In this document: positions 1 through 7,941 of the stretch, piece after piece
How positions within the stretch are numbered: position 1 is the stretch's first letter
Layout of the letters: each line of letters starts with the position of its first letter
The notes under the pieces: model-generated
The model's input: only the letters and a program-made list of their open reading frames with translations
Databases searched by the model: none
Told to the model about the DNA's origin: nothing
Made by a program: the position numbers and the translations under genes
Assembly: GCF_002288105.1 (NCBI RefSeq)
Contig: NZ_CP016774.1
Span: 620,001 to 684,000 of the forward strand
Length of the DNA stretch: 64,000 nt
Source of the DNA: Candidatus Planktophila versatilis
GTDB lineage: Bacteria > Actinomycetota > Actinomycetes > Nanopelagicales > Nanopelagicaceae
Direction: 5' to 3'

Positions 1-49
1 GATTATCGAGGGTAGTGCGGGGAGTTGACTGTCGAGAACGGATAGCCAC

Positions 50-769
50 ATGGCCGAAATGCGCCTTAATAAGATTATTGCCGACGCGGGAATTACTAGC
101 CGCCGCGGTGCCGATGAACTCATCATGGATGGTCGAGTCACCGTTGACGGTCACCAGATTAGAGAGCTCGGAGCAAAATTTGACCCCGAAAAGGTCAAAG
201 TATCGATTGATGGTGAGACAATTACCCGTTCTTTGTCTAAGACTTATTTAGCACTTCATAAGCCTAGAGGTGTTTTGTCAACAATGTTTGACCCGGAAGG
301 TCGCCCTTCACTATCTGACTTTATCAACCTTCGAACCGAACGCCTTTTTCACGTGGGACGCCTGGACAAGGACTCTGAAGGGCTAATTCTGCTCACAAAC
401 GATGGGGACTTGACCTTTAGAGCGACCCATCCTTCCTTTGGCCTTGAGAAGACCTACATCATTGAATTCGATGGAAAACTTCCCGTGGGAGTCGAAAAGA
501 CCCTTTTGAAGGGGGTCGAGCTCGAAGATGGAATGGGCCGAGTCTTAAGCTTTAATCACCTATCGCCACAATGGATCGAAGTCGTCATTCACGAGGGTCG
601 CTACCACATCATCCGCCGTCTGATGGAGGCGGTAGGAGTGGAGGTCCTTCGGTTGATTAGAACCAAGTTTGGACCCATCTCTCTGGGGGAGACTCTCGAG
701 GGACGGTGGCGAGATCTCAATAGCGGTGAATTAGTAAGCCTACAAACTGCTTTAGATATAAAACCTTAA
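50..769 (+). CDS. rluB: 23S rRNA pseudouridine synthase, RluB/RsuA family
   Basis: Converts a specific uridine of ribosomal RNA (in this family usually 23S rRNA) to pseudouridine in the cytoplasm. The 239-residue protein has an N-terminal S4 RNA-binding domain (about residues 4-50) followed by the RsuA/RluB catalytic domain. The signature GRLDKDSEGL lies near residues 103-112, with Asp106 the expected catalytic nucleophile. I take ATG 50; ATG 59 is an alternative that trims three residues. No strong Shine-Dalgarno sequence is visible, and the gene probably continues an scpA-scpB transcript lying upstream of the window, as is usual in actinobacteria. RluB versus another RsuA-family member is assigned from gene order. 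Family assignment is secure; the exact target uridine is inferred. Confidence 0.9.
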   Translation: MAEMRLNKIIADAGITSRRGADELIMDGRVTVDGHQIRELGAKFDPEKVKVSIDGETITRSLSKTYLALHKPRGVLSTMFDPEGRPSLSDFINLRTERLFHVGRLDKDSEGLILLTNDGDLTFRATHPSFGLEKTYIIEFDGKLPVGVEKTLLKGVELEDGMGRVLSFNHLSPQWIEVVIHEGRYHIIRRLMEAVGVEVLRLIRTKFGPISLGETLEGRWRDLNSGELVSLQTALDIKP

Positions 770-1021
770 GTCTATATAGAATCGTTTAATAGGTAAGTAG
801 ATAAATAGATACTCTTGGCCTCAGACTTTCAAGTATAGATATATCGATAATAATACGCTCAATCACGACCACAAAATATCGATAAATTGATAGTTTGTAA
901 TTCGATAGATCGGCTCGCTTGTGTTGACCTTGATTTTCTCTCCACTTGTTAGCGTTTAGTCGATAAAACGTTTAAAGTGCAAAACCATTTGCAATCAATC
1001 TCTTAGAAAATGAGTTACGGC
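770..1021 (+). other. AT-rich intergenic region with repeated TCGATA motifs
   Basis: This is the largest gap between genes in the window and I see no coding sequence in it. It holds four copies of TCGATA (844-849, 879-884, 902-907, 960-965). Two of them sit in identical TATCGATAA nonamers at 842-850 and 877-885, 35 bases apart. No intrinsic terminator hairpin with a T-tract is visible after rluB. The function is unknown; a regulator-binding region for aroH-tyrA is possible. Confidence 0.5.
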
Positions 1022-1027
1022 TACACT
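1022..1027 (+). promoter_or_regulatory. -10 element (TACACT) for leaderless aroH
   Basis: TACACT fits the actinobacterial -10 consensus TANNNT and is followed by exactly six bases before ATG 1034. Transcription would therefore start at the A of the start codon. This decides the aroH start in favour of 1034 over the upstream ATG 1010, which would lie 5' of the predicted transcript. No -35 element is recognisable. Confidence 0.55.
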
Positions 1028-1033
1028 TGCCTA

Positions 1034-1396
1034 ATGTCAGTGCGTGCAATCAGGGGAGCAACCCAAGTAGAGGCCAATACGGCTGAGAGTATCTACGCAG
1101 GTGTAGTTGAGCTGCTCTCTGAAATTCTCAGCGCCAACGCGCTCACCCCTCAAGATGTGATTTCCGTGCTCTTCACTTCGAGCCCTGATCTCAATGCTGC
1201 ATTTCCGGCCGCTGGTGCGCGTGAGGTCGGTTTTGCATCAGTTCCATTGATCTGCGCCGTAGAGATCGACGTTCCAGGGGCCCTTGAGCGCACGATTCGC
1301 GTGATGGCGCACGTAGAAACCGCTGCGAGCGCTGACTCAATCTCACATATCTACCTGCATGGGGCTAAATCCCTGCGCCGAGACATTGCCCAGTAG
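1034..1396 (+). CDS. aroH: Chorismate mutase, AroH type
   Basis: Rearranges chorismate to prephenate, the branch-point step to tyrosine and phenylalanine. The 120-residue protein has the usual length of the trimeric AroH class and retains the residues known from the Bacillus subtilis enzyme: Arg7, Arg63, Cys74, Glu77 and Arg89. The reading frame opens upstream at ATG 1010, but ATG 1034 gives the canonical N-terminus (MSVRAIRGAT) and is preceded by a -10-like TACACT at the leaderless distance. tyrA follows three bases after the stop, so the two consecutive steps to tyrosine are probably co-transcribed. Assignment is secure; only the start was in question. Confidence 0.92.
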   Translation: MSVRAIRGATQVEANTAESIYAGVVELLSEILSANALTPQDVISVLFTSSPDLNAAFPAAGAREVGFASVPLICAVEIDVPGALERTIRVMAHVETAASADSISHIYLHGAKSLRRDIAQ

Positions 1397-1399
1397 CTC

Positions 1400-2470
1400 A
1401 TGAGCGCGAAACTTCCCTTTTCGAGCGTGGGCATTATCGGCTCTGGCCTGATCGGCACCTCTATTGGGCTTGCCCTCTCCAAAAAGGGCGTCTCGGTGAC
1501 CATGCTTGATCAAGATTCGCGCACCCAGGGCATAGCCCAGGCACTTATGGGAAATCAGGGCGAGGAGATCTCCGGCGCCGAACTCGTTATCGCGGCCGTT
1601 CCTGTTTCGGCTTTCCCAATGGTCATTACTACTCTCGAAAGAGCAACCTTCAAGAGTGTATTGATAGATGTTACATCTATCAAGATCAAACCTGTACTTG
1701 AGGTATCAAAATCTTCTTTAAGTAGCTCGCAATTCCTGCCGACACATCCCATGGCAGGGCGTGAGTTCTCAGGAGTTGAGTCAGCTCGAGCAGATCTCTT
1801 TGAAGGTCGACCTTGGATGATTGATTCCACAGGCGTTGAGCAGCAGGCACTTGCCTGGGGTAAGGCTCTTATCGAGTCACTAGGTGCTCAGGTCATTGAT
1901 ATGCCGGCGGCCGATCACGATCAAGCGGTAGCGCTGGTCTCACATCTTCCGCAACTCATCTCTTCACTTCTGGCCAAGCAGTTGACTGGAAAACCAGCCA
2001 GCTGGCTAGAACTATCTGGGGGAGGGTTGCGCGATACCACGCGCATAGCAGCCTCTGATCCGACTCTGTGGAAGGAGATTATCGCTGCCAATAGTTCGGC
2101 TATCGCACCACTTCTCAAATCCTTGGCCTCAGATCTCAACTCTCTGGTCTCTAATATTGAAAGTGAAAGCTTCGTTGCGGGTGTAATCAAAGATGGGCAA
2201 GCGGGTATAGCGCTCATTCCTGGAAAACATGGTGGAAAAGCTCGTGAATACACCTATCTGCCGATAGTCATTGAAGATAAACCAGGTCAGTTGGCTGCGA
2301 TATTTGATGAGTGCGCAAAGGTTTCAGCCAATATCGAAGATCTCTCCATCGAGCACTCTCCAGGTCAAGAGACAGGATTGATTACTTTGGCCGTTTCACA
2401 TTCAGATGCTGCCATTTTAAAAGCGCATTTAGAGAGTGAAGGCTGGGACGTTCACGCTCCACGTTCGTAA
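1400..2470 (+). CDS. tyrA: Prephenate dehydrogenase with C-terminal ACT domain
   Basis: Oxidatively decarboxylates prephenate to 4-hydroxyphenylpyruvate with NAD(P)+ in tyrosine biosynthesis. The 356-residue protein begins with a Rossmann fold (GSGLIG around residues 14-19), has the conserved PTHPMAG motif supplying the catalytic His, an all-helical dimerisation domain, and a C-terminal ACT-like domain from about residue 283 (IEDKPGQLAAIF). ACT domains in this position usually bind an aromatic amino acid for feedback control; tyrosine is the likely ligand by inference. It starts three bases after aroH and belongs to the same transcription unit. Confidence 0.92.
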   Translation: MSAKLPFSSVGIIGSGLIGTSIGLALSKKGVSVTMLDQDSRTQGIAQALMGNQGEEISGAELVIAAVPVSAFPMVITTLERATFKSVLIDVTSIKIKPVLEVSKSSLSSSQFLPTHPMAGREFSGVESARADLFEGRPWMIDSTGVEQQALAWGKALIESLGAQVIDMPAADHDQAVALVSHLPQLISSLLAKQLTGKPASWLELSGGGLRDTTRIAASDPTLWKEIIAANSSAIAPLLKSLASDLNSLVSNIESESFVAGVIKDGQAGIALIPGKHGGKAREYTYLPIVIEDKPGQLAAIFDECAKVSANIEDLSIEHSPGQETGLITLAVSHSDAAILKAHLESEGWDVHAPRS

Positions 2471-2522
2471 TTCACTGTATTAGGCAACTGCGCCTTAGAA
2501 TGTAATCACTTATAGATGGGCT

Positions 2523-4499
2523 GTGAAGATGATTGTTGTTGCACTAGATGGCCCTAGCGGCTCTGGTAAATCCAGCACATCGAAGAACATTGCCATTCGA
2601 GCTGGGTGGAGTTATTTAGATACCGGTGCTTTATACCGCGCAATCACATTCATTGCTTTATCGATAAAGAGTGATAACGCAAATGAAATTATCGCTGCCG
2701 TCATTGATGCACCTATCACTTTCAATTCCGATCCCAGAGATCCAAAAGTCTTTGTTGGTTCAACGAATGTCAGTGAAGAGATTCGCAGTCAAGAAGTAAC
2801 AGAGAAAGTTTCAATTATTAGTGCTCTGCCACAGGTTCGCGCAGAGCTACTCACTTTGCAGAGATCAATCATTGCTAAAGCAGACCGTGGGATTGTGGTT
2901 GAAGGTCGCGACATTGGAACAGTCGTGTGTCCTGATGCTGCGCTCAAGATTTATCTCACCGCTGAGATTTCAGCACGAGCAGCAAGACGAGATGCTGAAC
3001 AAGACGGTGCGGCAGGGGGTGTTGACGCTGTTGCGCAATCACTTTCAACCCGCGATGAGATTGATACAAATCGCACGATTTCACCGTTATCAATGGCCAC
3101 GGATGCGGTACATATAGATTCAACTGAACTTACGCTCGATGAAACTGTGGAACGAATTTGGGAACTACTATCGCAACGTTCGCTCTTAGGACTTCCGATT
3201 GTTGCCATTCTTGGACGTCCGAACGTTGGGAAATCAACGTTGATCAACCGATTTATTGGTCGTCGGGAAGCAATCGTTGAGGACACTCCGGGTGTGACGC
3301 GCGATCGCGTGCAATACGAATGTGAATGGGGCGGTCGGCGCTTCATCATTATGGATACTGGTGGCTGGGAATCTAAGCCAGATGGAATTTCAGTTCAGGT
3401 GAGTGCAAGTGCTGAGTTAGCGATGGGCGAGGCAGATGTTCTCTGCTTTGTCGTCGATGCCCAAGTGGGCGCACTCGATGAAGATGATGTATTGGTTCAA
3501 GAGTTACGTAAAGTGAAGAAGCCAACAATTCTGGTTGCTAACAAAGTTGACGGTGATAACGATGAATCTGATGCGCATGCGTTGTGGAACATCGGCTTAG
3601 GTGAACCGCACTTTGTATCGGCTTTGCATGGTCGCGGTAGCGGAGATTTGCTGGATTCAATTACCAAGCTCCTGCCTGAAGTAGGTGCGGCACAGGTACA
3701 AGATGGCTATCGCCGGATAGCCCTCATTGGTCGTCCAAATGTGGGTAAATCCAGTTTGCTCAACGCTCTCGCTGGCGAGAATCGTTCTATCGTTGATGAT
3801 GTTGCGGGCACAACTCGCGATCCAGTTGATGAGCTCATTGAATTCGGCGGAAGTATCTGGAGATTTGTAGATACCGCTGGGCTTAAAAAGCGCGCCAACC
3901 AAGCTAGCGGAACAGATTATTACGCGACCTTGCGAACACAAACTGCCTTGGAACGCTGTGAATGTGCAGTAGTCATCCTTGATGCATCGGTTCCTATCTC
4001 CGAGCAGGACCTGCGAGTTATCACGATGGTCGAAGAGGCGGGCAAGGCGATGGTAATCGTCATGAATAAATGGGATTTGGTAGACGATGACCGACGCACT
4101 CAGCTAGATAAAGAAATTGAACGACATCTAGATCAGGTCGAATGGGCGCAGATTGTGAACGTTGCAGCCAAGACCGGATGGCACCGTGATCGACTAGCGC
4201 CGGCACTTCGCACAGCAATAGATTCCTGGGAACGTCGCGTTCCAACTTCCAAACTCAACTCTTTCTTGGGCGCCCTCATTGGTGCGACGCCGCCACCTGT
4301 TCGCGGTGGTAAGCAGCCAAAGGTGTACTACGCAACACAGGCCGGCATCGCACCACCCAAGTTCGTGGTCTTCTCATCTGGCTGGATTGAAGCTTCTTAT
4401 CGTAGATTTATCGAACGGCGCCTGCGCGAAGAGTTCAAATTCCCAGGAACTCCGGTTCAGGTGGCTATCCGCGTGAAGGAACGAGATAAGGAGGCGTAG
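2523..4499 (+). CDS. cmk-der: Fused cytidylate kinase / ribosome-assembly GTPase Der
   Basis: A 658-residue bifunctional protein. Residues 1 to about 215 are cytidylate kinase (P-loop GPSGSGKS at 10-17; EGRDIGTVV motif), which phosphorylates CMP and dCMP. Residues from about 222 to the end are Der/EngA, with two GTPase domains (GRPNVGKS near 231 and 403; NKVD near 340; NKWD near 515) and a C-terminal KH-like domain, acting in 50S subunit maturation. There is no stop or start signal at the junction. cmk and der are adjacent in most actinobacteria, and fused forms are known in the phylum. The start is GTG 2523 or ATG 2529; both lack a good Shine-Dalgarno, and a near-consensus -10 TATAGA lies six bases before the GTG. 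Confidence 0.93.
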   Translation: MKMIVVALDGPSGSGKSSTSKNIAIRAGWSYLDTGALYRAITFIALSIKSDNANEIIAAVIDAPITFNSDPRDPKVFVGSTNVSEEIRSQEVTEKVSIISALPQVRAELLTLQRSIIAKADRGIVVEGRDIGTVVCPDAALKIYLTAEISARAARRDAEQDGAAGGVDAVAQSLSTRDEIDTNRTISPLSMATDAVHIDSTELTLDETVERIWELLSQRSLLGLPIVAILGRPNVGKSTLINRFIGRREAIVEDTPGVTRDRVQYECEWGGRRFIIMDTGGWESKPDGISVQVSASAELAMGEADVLCFVVDAQVGALDEDDVLVQELRKVKKPTILVANKVDGDNDESDAHALWNIGLGEPHFVSALHGRGSGDLLDSITKLLPEVGAAQVQDGYRRIALIGRPNVGKSSLLNALAGENRSIVDDVAGTTRDPVDELIEFGGSIWRFVDTAGLKKRANQASGTDYYATLRTQTALERCECAVVILDASVPISEQDLRVITMVEEAGKAMVIVMNKWDLVDDDRRTQLDKEIERHLDQVEWAQIVNVAAKTGWHRDRLAPALRTAIDSWERRVPTSKLNSFLGALIGATPPPVRGGKQPKVYYATQAGIAPPKFVVFSSGWIEASYRRFIERRLREEFKFPGTPVQVAIRVKERDKEA

Positions 4500-4501
4500 C
4501 A

Positions 4502-5059
4502 ATGTTGACGATTCCTAATGCGCTCACATTCCTGCGATTCCTAGGGATTCCGCTCTTCATCTGGCTCGCCTTAGATCAACGCGCAGATGGTTGGGCCATC
4601 TTGGTCCTCATGATCGGTGGGGCTACAGATTATTTCGATGGAAAGTTAGCTCGCGCACTTCATCAGGAATCACGTTTTGGCGAGATCGCAGATCCCACGA
4701 TTGATCGACTCTATATTGCAGCCACCATCATCGTCTTATACATCAGAGATGCGATTCCACTCTGGGTCATACTTGTCTTGGTAGCCCGCGATGTTGCGAT
4801 GGCAATTCTTGCCCTAGTCATCCAGATGCGAGGACTTCCGACTCTGCAAGTGACATATCTGGGTAAAGCGGCAACATTTAATCTGCTCTATGCCTTCCCA
4901 TTTCTTCTTCTGGCGCTTAACCCGAATTGGTATGGCACCATTGCCTTCATTTTCGGCTGGGCCTTTACCGGCTGGGGAGTGGCTCTCTATGTAGCCACGG
5001 CCATCGGGTATTTCCGGACCGGGATAAATAGCATTAGAGTGCGCCCAGAAGTTATCTAG
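4502..5059 (+). CDS. pgsA: CDP-alcohol phosphatidyltransferase (PgsA-like)
   Basis: An integral membrane enzyme of 185 residues that transfers a phosphatidyl group from a CDP-lipid to an alcohol. The family signature DG-x2-AR-x8-G-x3-D-x3-D is complete: Asp46, Gly47, Ala50, Arg51, Gly60, Asp64, Asp68, where the aspartates bind metal and the pyrophosphate. Several hydrophobic helices follow. A strong GGAGG lies just before ATG 4502, overlapping the end of der. The position before gcvH-garA matches M. tuberculosis Rv1822 (annotated PgsA2). The acceptor (glycerol-3-phosphate versus phosphatidylglycerol for cardiolipin) cannot be read from the sequence. Confidence 0.82.
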   Translation: MLTIPNALTFLRFLGIPLFIWLALDQRADGWAILVLMIGGATDYFDGKLARALHQESRFGEIADPTIDRLYIAATIIVLYIRDAIPLWVILVLVARDVAMAILALVIQMRGLPTLQVTYLGKAATFNLLYAFPFLLLALNPNWYGTIAFIFGWAFTGWGVALYVATAIGYFRTGINSIRVRPEVI

Positions 5060-5078
5060 CGGATAGTAGAGGCGCACG

Positions 5079-5459
5079 ATGTCGGTAATTCCAGCAGAAT
5101 TGCAGTACACAAAAGAACATGAGTGGGTAGCACCTACCGAAACTGCACTTCGCTATCGCATGGGCATTACTGATTTCGCCCAGGGCGCGCTCGGTGACAT
5201 TGTCTATGTGCAGATGCCGAAAATTGGTGAAAAGGTCATCGCTGATGCGGTCTGCGGAGAAGTTGAATCAACAAAGAGCGTTTCCGAAATCTTCGCACCC
5301 CTTACTGGAACCGTTGTTGCAATTAATGAAACCCTTAGCGCCACACCAGAGCTGATTAACTCCGATCCCTACGGTTTGGGATGGTTGGTTGAAATTGAAG
5401 TAGGAGCAGAGCCAGCAGGACTGCTTTCGGCAGCGCAATATGGTGCAATTACCGCATAA
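5079..5459 (+). CDS. gcvH: Glycine cleavage system H protein
   Basis: Lipoyl carrier of the glycine cleavage complex: its lipoyl arm takes the aminomethyl group from GcvP, passes it to GcvT and returns for reoxidation by dihydrolipoamide dehydrogenase. At 126 residues it has standard length. The lipoylation site is Lys66 within GEVESTKSVSEI. A GAGG ribosome-binding sequence precedes ATG 5079. gcvP lies 2.5 kb downstream on the same strand; gcvT is not in the window. The gcvH-garA-ftsR-nuclease-merR-gcvP order is the conserved actinobacterial arrangement. Confidence 0.95.
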   Translation: MSVIPAELQYTKEHEWVAPTETALRYRMGITDFAQGALGDIVYVQMPKIGEKVIADAVCGEVESTKSVSEIFAPLTGTVVAINETLSATPELINSDPYGLGWLVEIEVGAEPAGLLSAAQYGAITA

Positions 5460-5529
5460 ATCTCCGCTTGATTTCTCTGCCGCAACTCTCTAGTGTCACC
5501 CTTAAGTTGACATCGAAGGGGGTGAGTTC

Positions 5530-5985
5530 ATGGCAGAGGCAGATTCAAAGCCTGAGCTAACCAGCACTCTCCACCTGGGACTTCGTCCCGTGGTTGGTGA
5601 CTCTTCCTCAGAGCTCATTAAGGATTATCTAGCAACATCGTCGGCGGAAGAGCGTTCTGTTCTTGAATCGACTTTGGCTGGTGATGGTAAATCTGCAATG
5701 GTTCTCATTCATCGCGGTCCCGGACGAGGTGCCAGATTTCTGGTGACAGACCAGGGAGCAACTATTGGCAGGTCACAAGAAAGTGCGATATTTCTAGATG
5801 ACGTAACAGTCTCTAGAAAGCACGCAGCAATTGAAAAATCAGATTCAGGGTTCATCTTTAGAGATACTGGAAGTCTCAATGGCTCATATATCAATAACGA
5901 GCCAACCACCGAGAAGCAGTTATCTGTGGGGGATGAGATTCAGGTCGGCAAGTTCCATCTTTTATTCATTACAGCTCAAAAGTGA
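5530..5985 (+). CDS. garA: FHA-domain metabolic regulator, GarA/OdhI family
   Basis: In mycobacteria and corynebacteria this protein binds 2-oxoglutarate dehydrogenase and glutamate-metabolising enzymes through its FHA domain, and is switched off when Ser/Thr kinases phosphorylate its N-terminal tail. The 151-residue protein has an FHA domain at roughly residues 60-145 with the conserved GRS, SRKHA and LNGSYIN phosphothreonine-binding motifs. The tail differs: the family's ETTSVF appears here as ELTST (residues 9-13), keeping the second Thr but not the first. A strong AAGGGGG precedes ATG 5530. Assignment rests on domain, size and position between gcvH and ftsR. Confidence 0.88.
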   Translation: MAEADSKPELTSTLHLGLRPVVGDSSSELIKDYLATSSAEERSVLESTLAGDGKSAMVLIHRGPGRGARFLVTDQGATIGRSQESAIFLDDVTVSRKHAAIEKSDSGFIFRDTGSLNGSYINNEPTTEKQLSVGDEIQVGKFHLLFITAQK

Positions 5986-6029
5986 ATAGTTTTACAAGAC
6001 AATTCGAGATCTACTAGGGGAGAAGTCAG

Positions 6030-6752
6030 TTGAGCGTTCCAGCACGGGCCTACTTAAGTATCGGTGAAGTACTCACTAAGTTGCGCGGCGATTTTGCCGA
6101 CATCACGATCTCAAAGATTCGTTTTTTAGAGTCGGAAGGTCTGATTGAGCCCCAGCGAACACCCTCTGGATACCGTAAATTCACGACAACTGACCTAGAG
6201 CGACTTCGTTACGTCCTGCTAGCCCAACGAGATCAGTACTTGCCACTTAAAGTTATTAAGGAAAATCTAGACGCGCTAGACCGTGGTCTGCAGCCAGCAC
6301 CAGCCGGAGGAATCCCCGCTCCACGCCCAACTCTTGGCCTTGCCACAGTCGATGGTGAATTCGCACCGGCAGCATTTGGCGAACAATCCGAGATGCGTTT
6401 ATCTCGCGAGGAGCTGCTTGCGGCATCGGCGTTAGATGATGCCCAGTTGGTCGAACTCGAGTCATATGGACTTATTCAAATCCGTGGTCGTCACTATGAC
6501 GGAGATGCCCTCTCTGTTGCCCGCGCAGTTGCTGAGATGGCTGGATTTGGAATTGAACCGCGCCACCTTCGCTCCTTTAAGTCAGCAGCTGATCGCGAGA
6601 TTGGATTGATTGAACAAGTGATCACTCCCTTTACTAGGCAGAAGAGCACGGAGGCAAAAGCTCGCGCCGAGGAAGTTCAGAAAGAGATTGCATCCCTATC
6701 TGTTCGACTCCATGCTGCCTTGGTACGTGGCGGCTTAAATCGTCCTCGTTAA
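6030..6752 (+). CDS. ftsR: MerR-family regulator, FtsR/Rv1828 type
   Basis: A 240-residue transcription factor with an N-terminal winged-helix MerR DNA-binding domain (about residues 8-80, including ITISKIRFLESEGLIEP) and a second helical domain of the Rv1828/FtsR type. FtsR in Corynebacterium activates ftsZ; the same role here is inferred from family and position. The start is TTG 6030, supported by AGGGGAG just upstream. It lies 44 bases after garA in the conserved gcvH-garA-ftsR-nuclease-merR cluster. Confidence 0.87.
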   Translation: MSVPARAYLSIGEVLTKLRGDFADITISKIRFLESEGLIEPQRTPSGYRKFTTTDLERLRYVLLAQRDQYLPLKVIKENLDALDRGLQPAPAGGIPAPRPTLGLATVDGEFAPAAFGEQSEMRLSREELLAASALDDAQLVELESYGLIQIRGRHYDGDALSVARAVAEMAGFGIEPRHLRSFKSAADREIGLIEQVITPFTRQKSTEAKARAEEVQKEIASLSVRLHAALVRGGLNRPR

Positions 6753-6772
6753 TCGCATAAGAATTTTCTTTG

Positions 6773-7276
6773 ATGTTTATTCCGGTTGAAGTCGTGGGAG
6801 TGCGAATTGAGATGCCCTCGAATCAACCCATCGTTTTGCTTAAAGAGATTGAAGGCTCCAGATTTCTTCCCATCTGGGTGGGCGCAGTGGAAGCAACTTC
6901 CATAGCTTTTGCCCAACAAGGGTTGGCAGCGCCTCGTCCGCTCACACATGATTTGATTCGAGATGTATTAGAGCGAGTAGACATCTCACTGGCATCTGTC
7001 CACATTACCGCCATCGTTGATGGGGTCTTCTACGCAGAGTTAAACCTAAGAAATGACAAAGGCGCGCTGCCGGCACTGTCTGCCAGGCCATCAGATGCGA
7101 TTGCAATTGCGCTACGTACCAAGTCAAACATCTTGGTGGATAACGATTTGCTCGATCAGGTGGGAATCGATATCCCAGAGCAGGTGGCATCAGAGGTTTC
7201 GGCTGCGGGGGACCAGGAGCTTGAAGCATTCCGGGAATTCCTAGATCAGATCAATCCGGAGGACTTTGCCGGCTAG
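6773..7276 (+). CDS. Bifunctional nuclease family protein (DUF151)
   Basis: A 167-residue protein of the BFN/DUF151 family, named after plant bifunctional nucleases; the bacterial cellular role is not established. The conserved core is visible: PIWVGAVEA-type segment near residues 34-42, the RPLTHDL motif near residues 54-60, and SARPSDAIAIALR near residues 102-114. I choose ATG 6773; a TTG directly before it (6770) is possible. It follows ftsR by about 20 bases and corresponds to Rv1829 in the syntenic M. tuberculosis cluster. Confidence 0.85.
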   Translation: MFIPVEVVGVRIEMPSNQPIVLLKEIEGSRFLPIWVGAVEATSIAFAQQGLAAPRPLTHDLIRDVLERVDISLASVHITAIVDGVFYAELNLRNDKGALPALSARPSDAIAIALRTKSNILVDNDLLDQVGIDIPEQVASEVSAAGDQELEAFREFLDQINPEDFAG

Positions 7277-7288
7277 CTCAGAAGTCTC

Positions 7289-7305
7289 AACCTCAAGTAG
7301 AGGTT
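7289..7305. promoter_or_regulatory. Inverted repeat AACCTC-N5-GAGGTT upstream of merR
   Basis: A perfect 6-bp inverted repeat with a 5-base spacer in the 110-base gap between the nuclease gene and the MerR-family gene. It reads CCTCAAG in its left half, a half-site type seen in MerR-family operators. It has no following T-tract, so it is not an intrinsic terminator. Candidate operator for FtsR or the downstream MerR protein. Confidence 0.4.
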
Positions 7306-7336
7306 TGTTTCGTGTCGGTACTGACTTTCTAGGATT

Positions 7337-7354
7337 CTCAAGCGTACCCTTGAG
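7337..7354. promoter_or_regulatory. Palindrome CTCAAG-N6-CTTGAG, candidate MerR operator
   Basis: A perfect 18-bp dyad located 32 bases before the GTG of the MerR-family gene. The CTCAAG...CTTGAG arms and the total length fit the 18-20 bp dyads typical of MerR-family operators (compare the SoxR box). Autoregulation by the adjacent gene product is the simplest reading. This is inference from sequence only. Confidence 0.45.
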
Positions 7355-7386
7355 GCAACCCCCTAGACGAAAGCGAGCCCCCTCTC

Positions 7387-7887
7387 GTGACTGAGCAAGA
7401 ATTCGAAATCGGTTATCGCGGTGCGACAGCTTGTTCCGCTGCTGGAATTTCATATCGCCAATTAGATTATTGGGCGCGTACTGGTCTGGTTGAACCATCA
7501 ATTCGCACAGCTACGGGTTCGGGTAGTGCACGTCTATATGGTTTCCGCGACATCTTGGTGCTGAAAATTGTTAAACGTTTACTTGATGCCGGTGTTTCTC
7601 TACAGAATATTCGCACCGCAGTAACTCACTTGCGCGAACGCGGTGTTACAGATTTAGAGCGAATCACTCTGATGAGCGATGGAGCATCTATCTATGAGTG
7701 TGCCAGCCCTGATGAAATTATCGATCTACTTGCTGGCGGTCAAGGAGTTTTTGGAATCGCTGTGGGCAAGGTTTGGTCTGAGGTTGAGGGATCTCTTGCC
7801 ACCCTTGCGGGTGAAGTAAACGGTGAGACTGTCGTTTCTCAAAATAGTGATGAACTCTCACTGCGTCGAAAGGCGAAAGGCGCCTAA
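7387..7887 (+). CDS. MerR-family transcriptional regulator (Rv1830 type)
   Basis: A 166-residue regulator with a MerR DNA-binding domain at about residues 12-80 (the segment SYRQLDYWARTGLVEP is typical) and a C-terminal region conserved with the Rv1830 family. The start is GTG 7387; no clear ribosome-binding site precedes it. Two inverted repeats in the upstream gap are candidate operators. Position between the nuclease and gcvP matches M. tuberculosis Rv1830, for which roles in division and drug tolerance have been proposed; the function here is unknown. Confidence 0.85.
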   Translation: MTEQEFEIGYRGATACSAAGISYRQLDYWARTGLVEPSIRTATGSGSARLYGFRDILVLKIVKRLLDAGVSLQNIRTAVTHLRERGVTDLERITLMSDGASIYECASPDEIIDLLAGGQGVFGIAVGKVWSEVEGSLATLAGEVNGETVVSQNSDELSLRRKAKGA

Positions 7888-7941
7888 TACTCATATATTT
7901 CGCTCATCTAATTTAGGGCGATAGGGCCATAGATGAGTTGA

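Noticed and set aside
1-49. Possible 3' end of scpB before rluB
   Set aside because: Gene order makes it likely that scpB ends here, but the few codons before the stops in each frame do not resemble the family end well enough to call.
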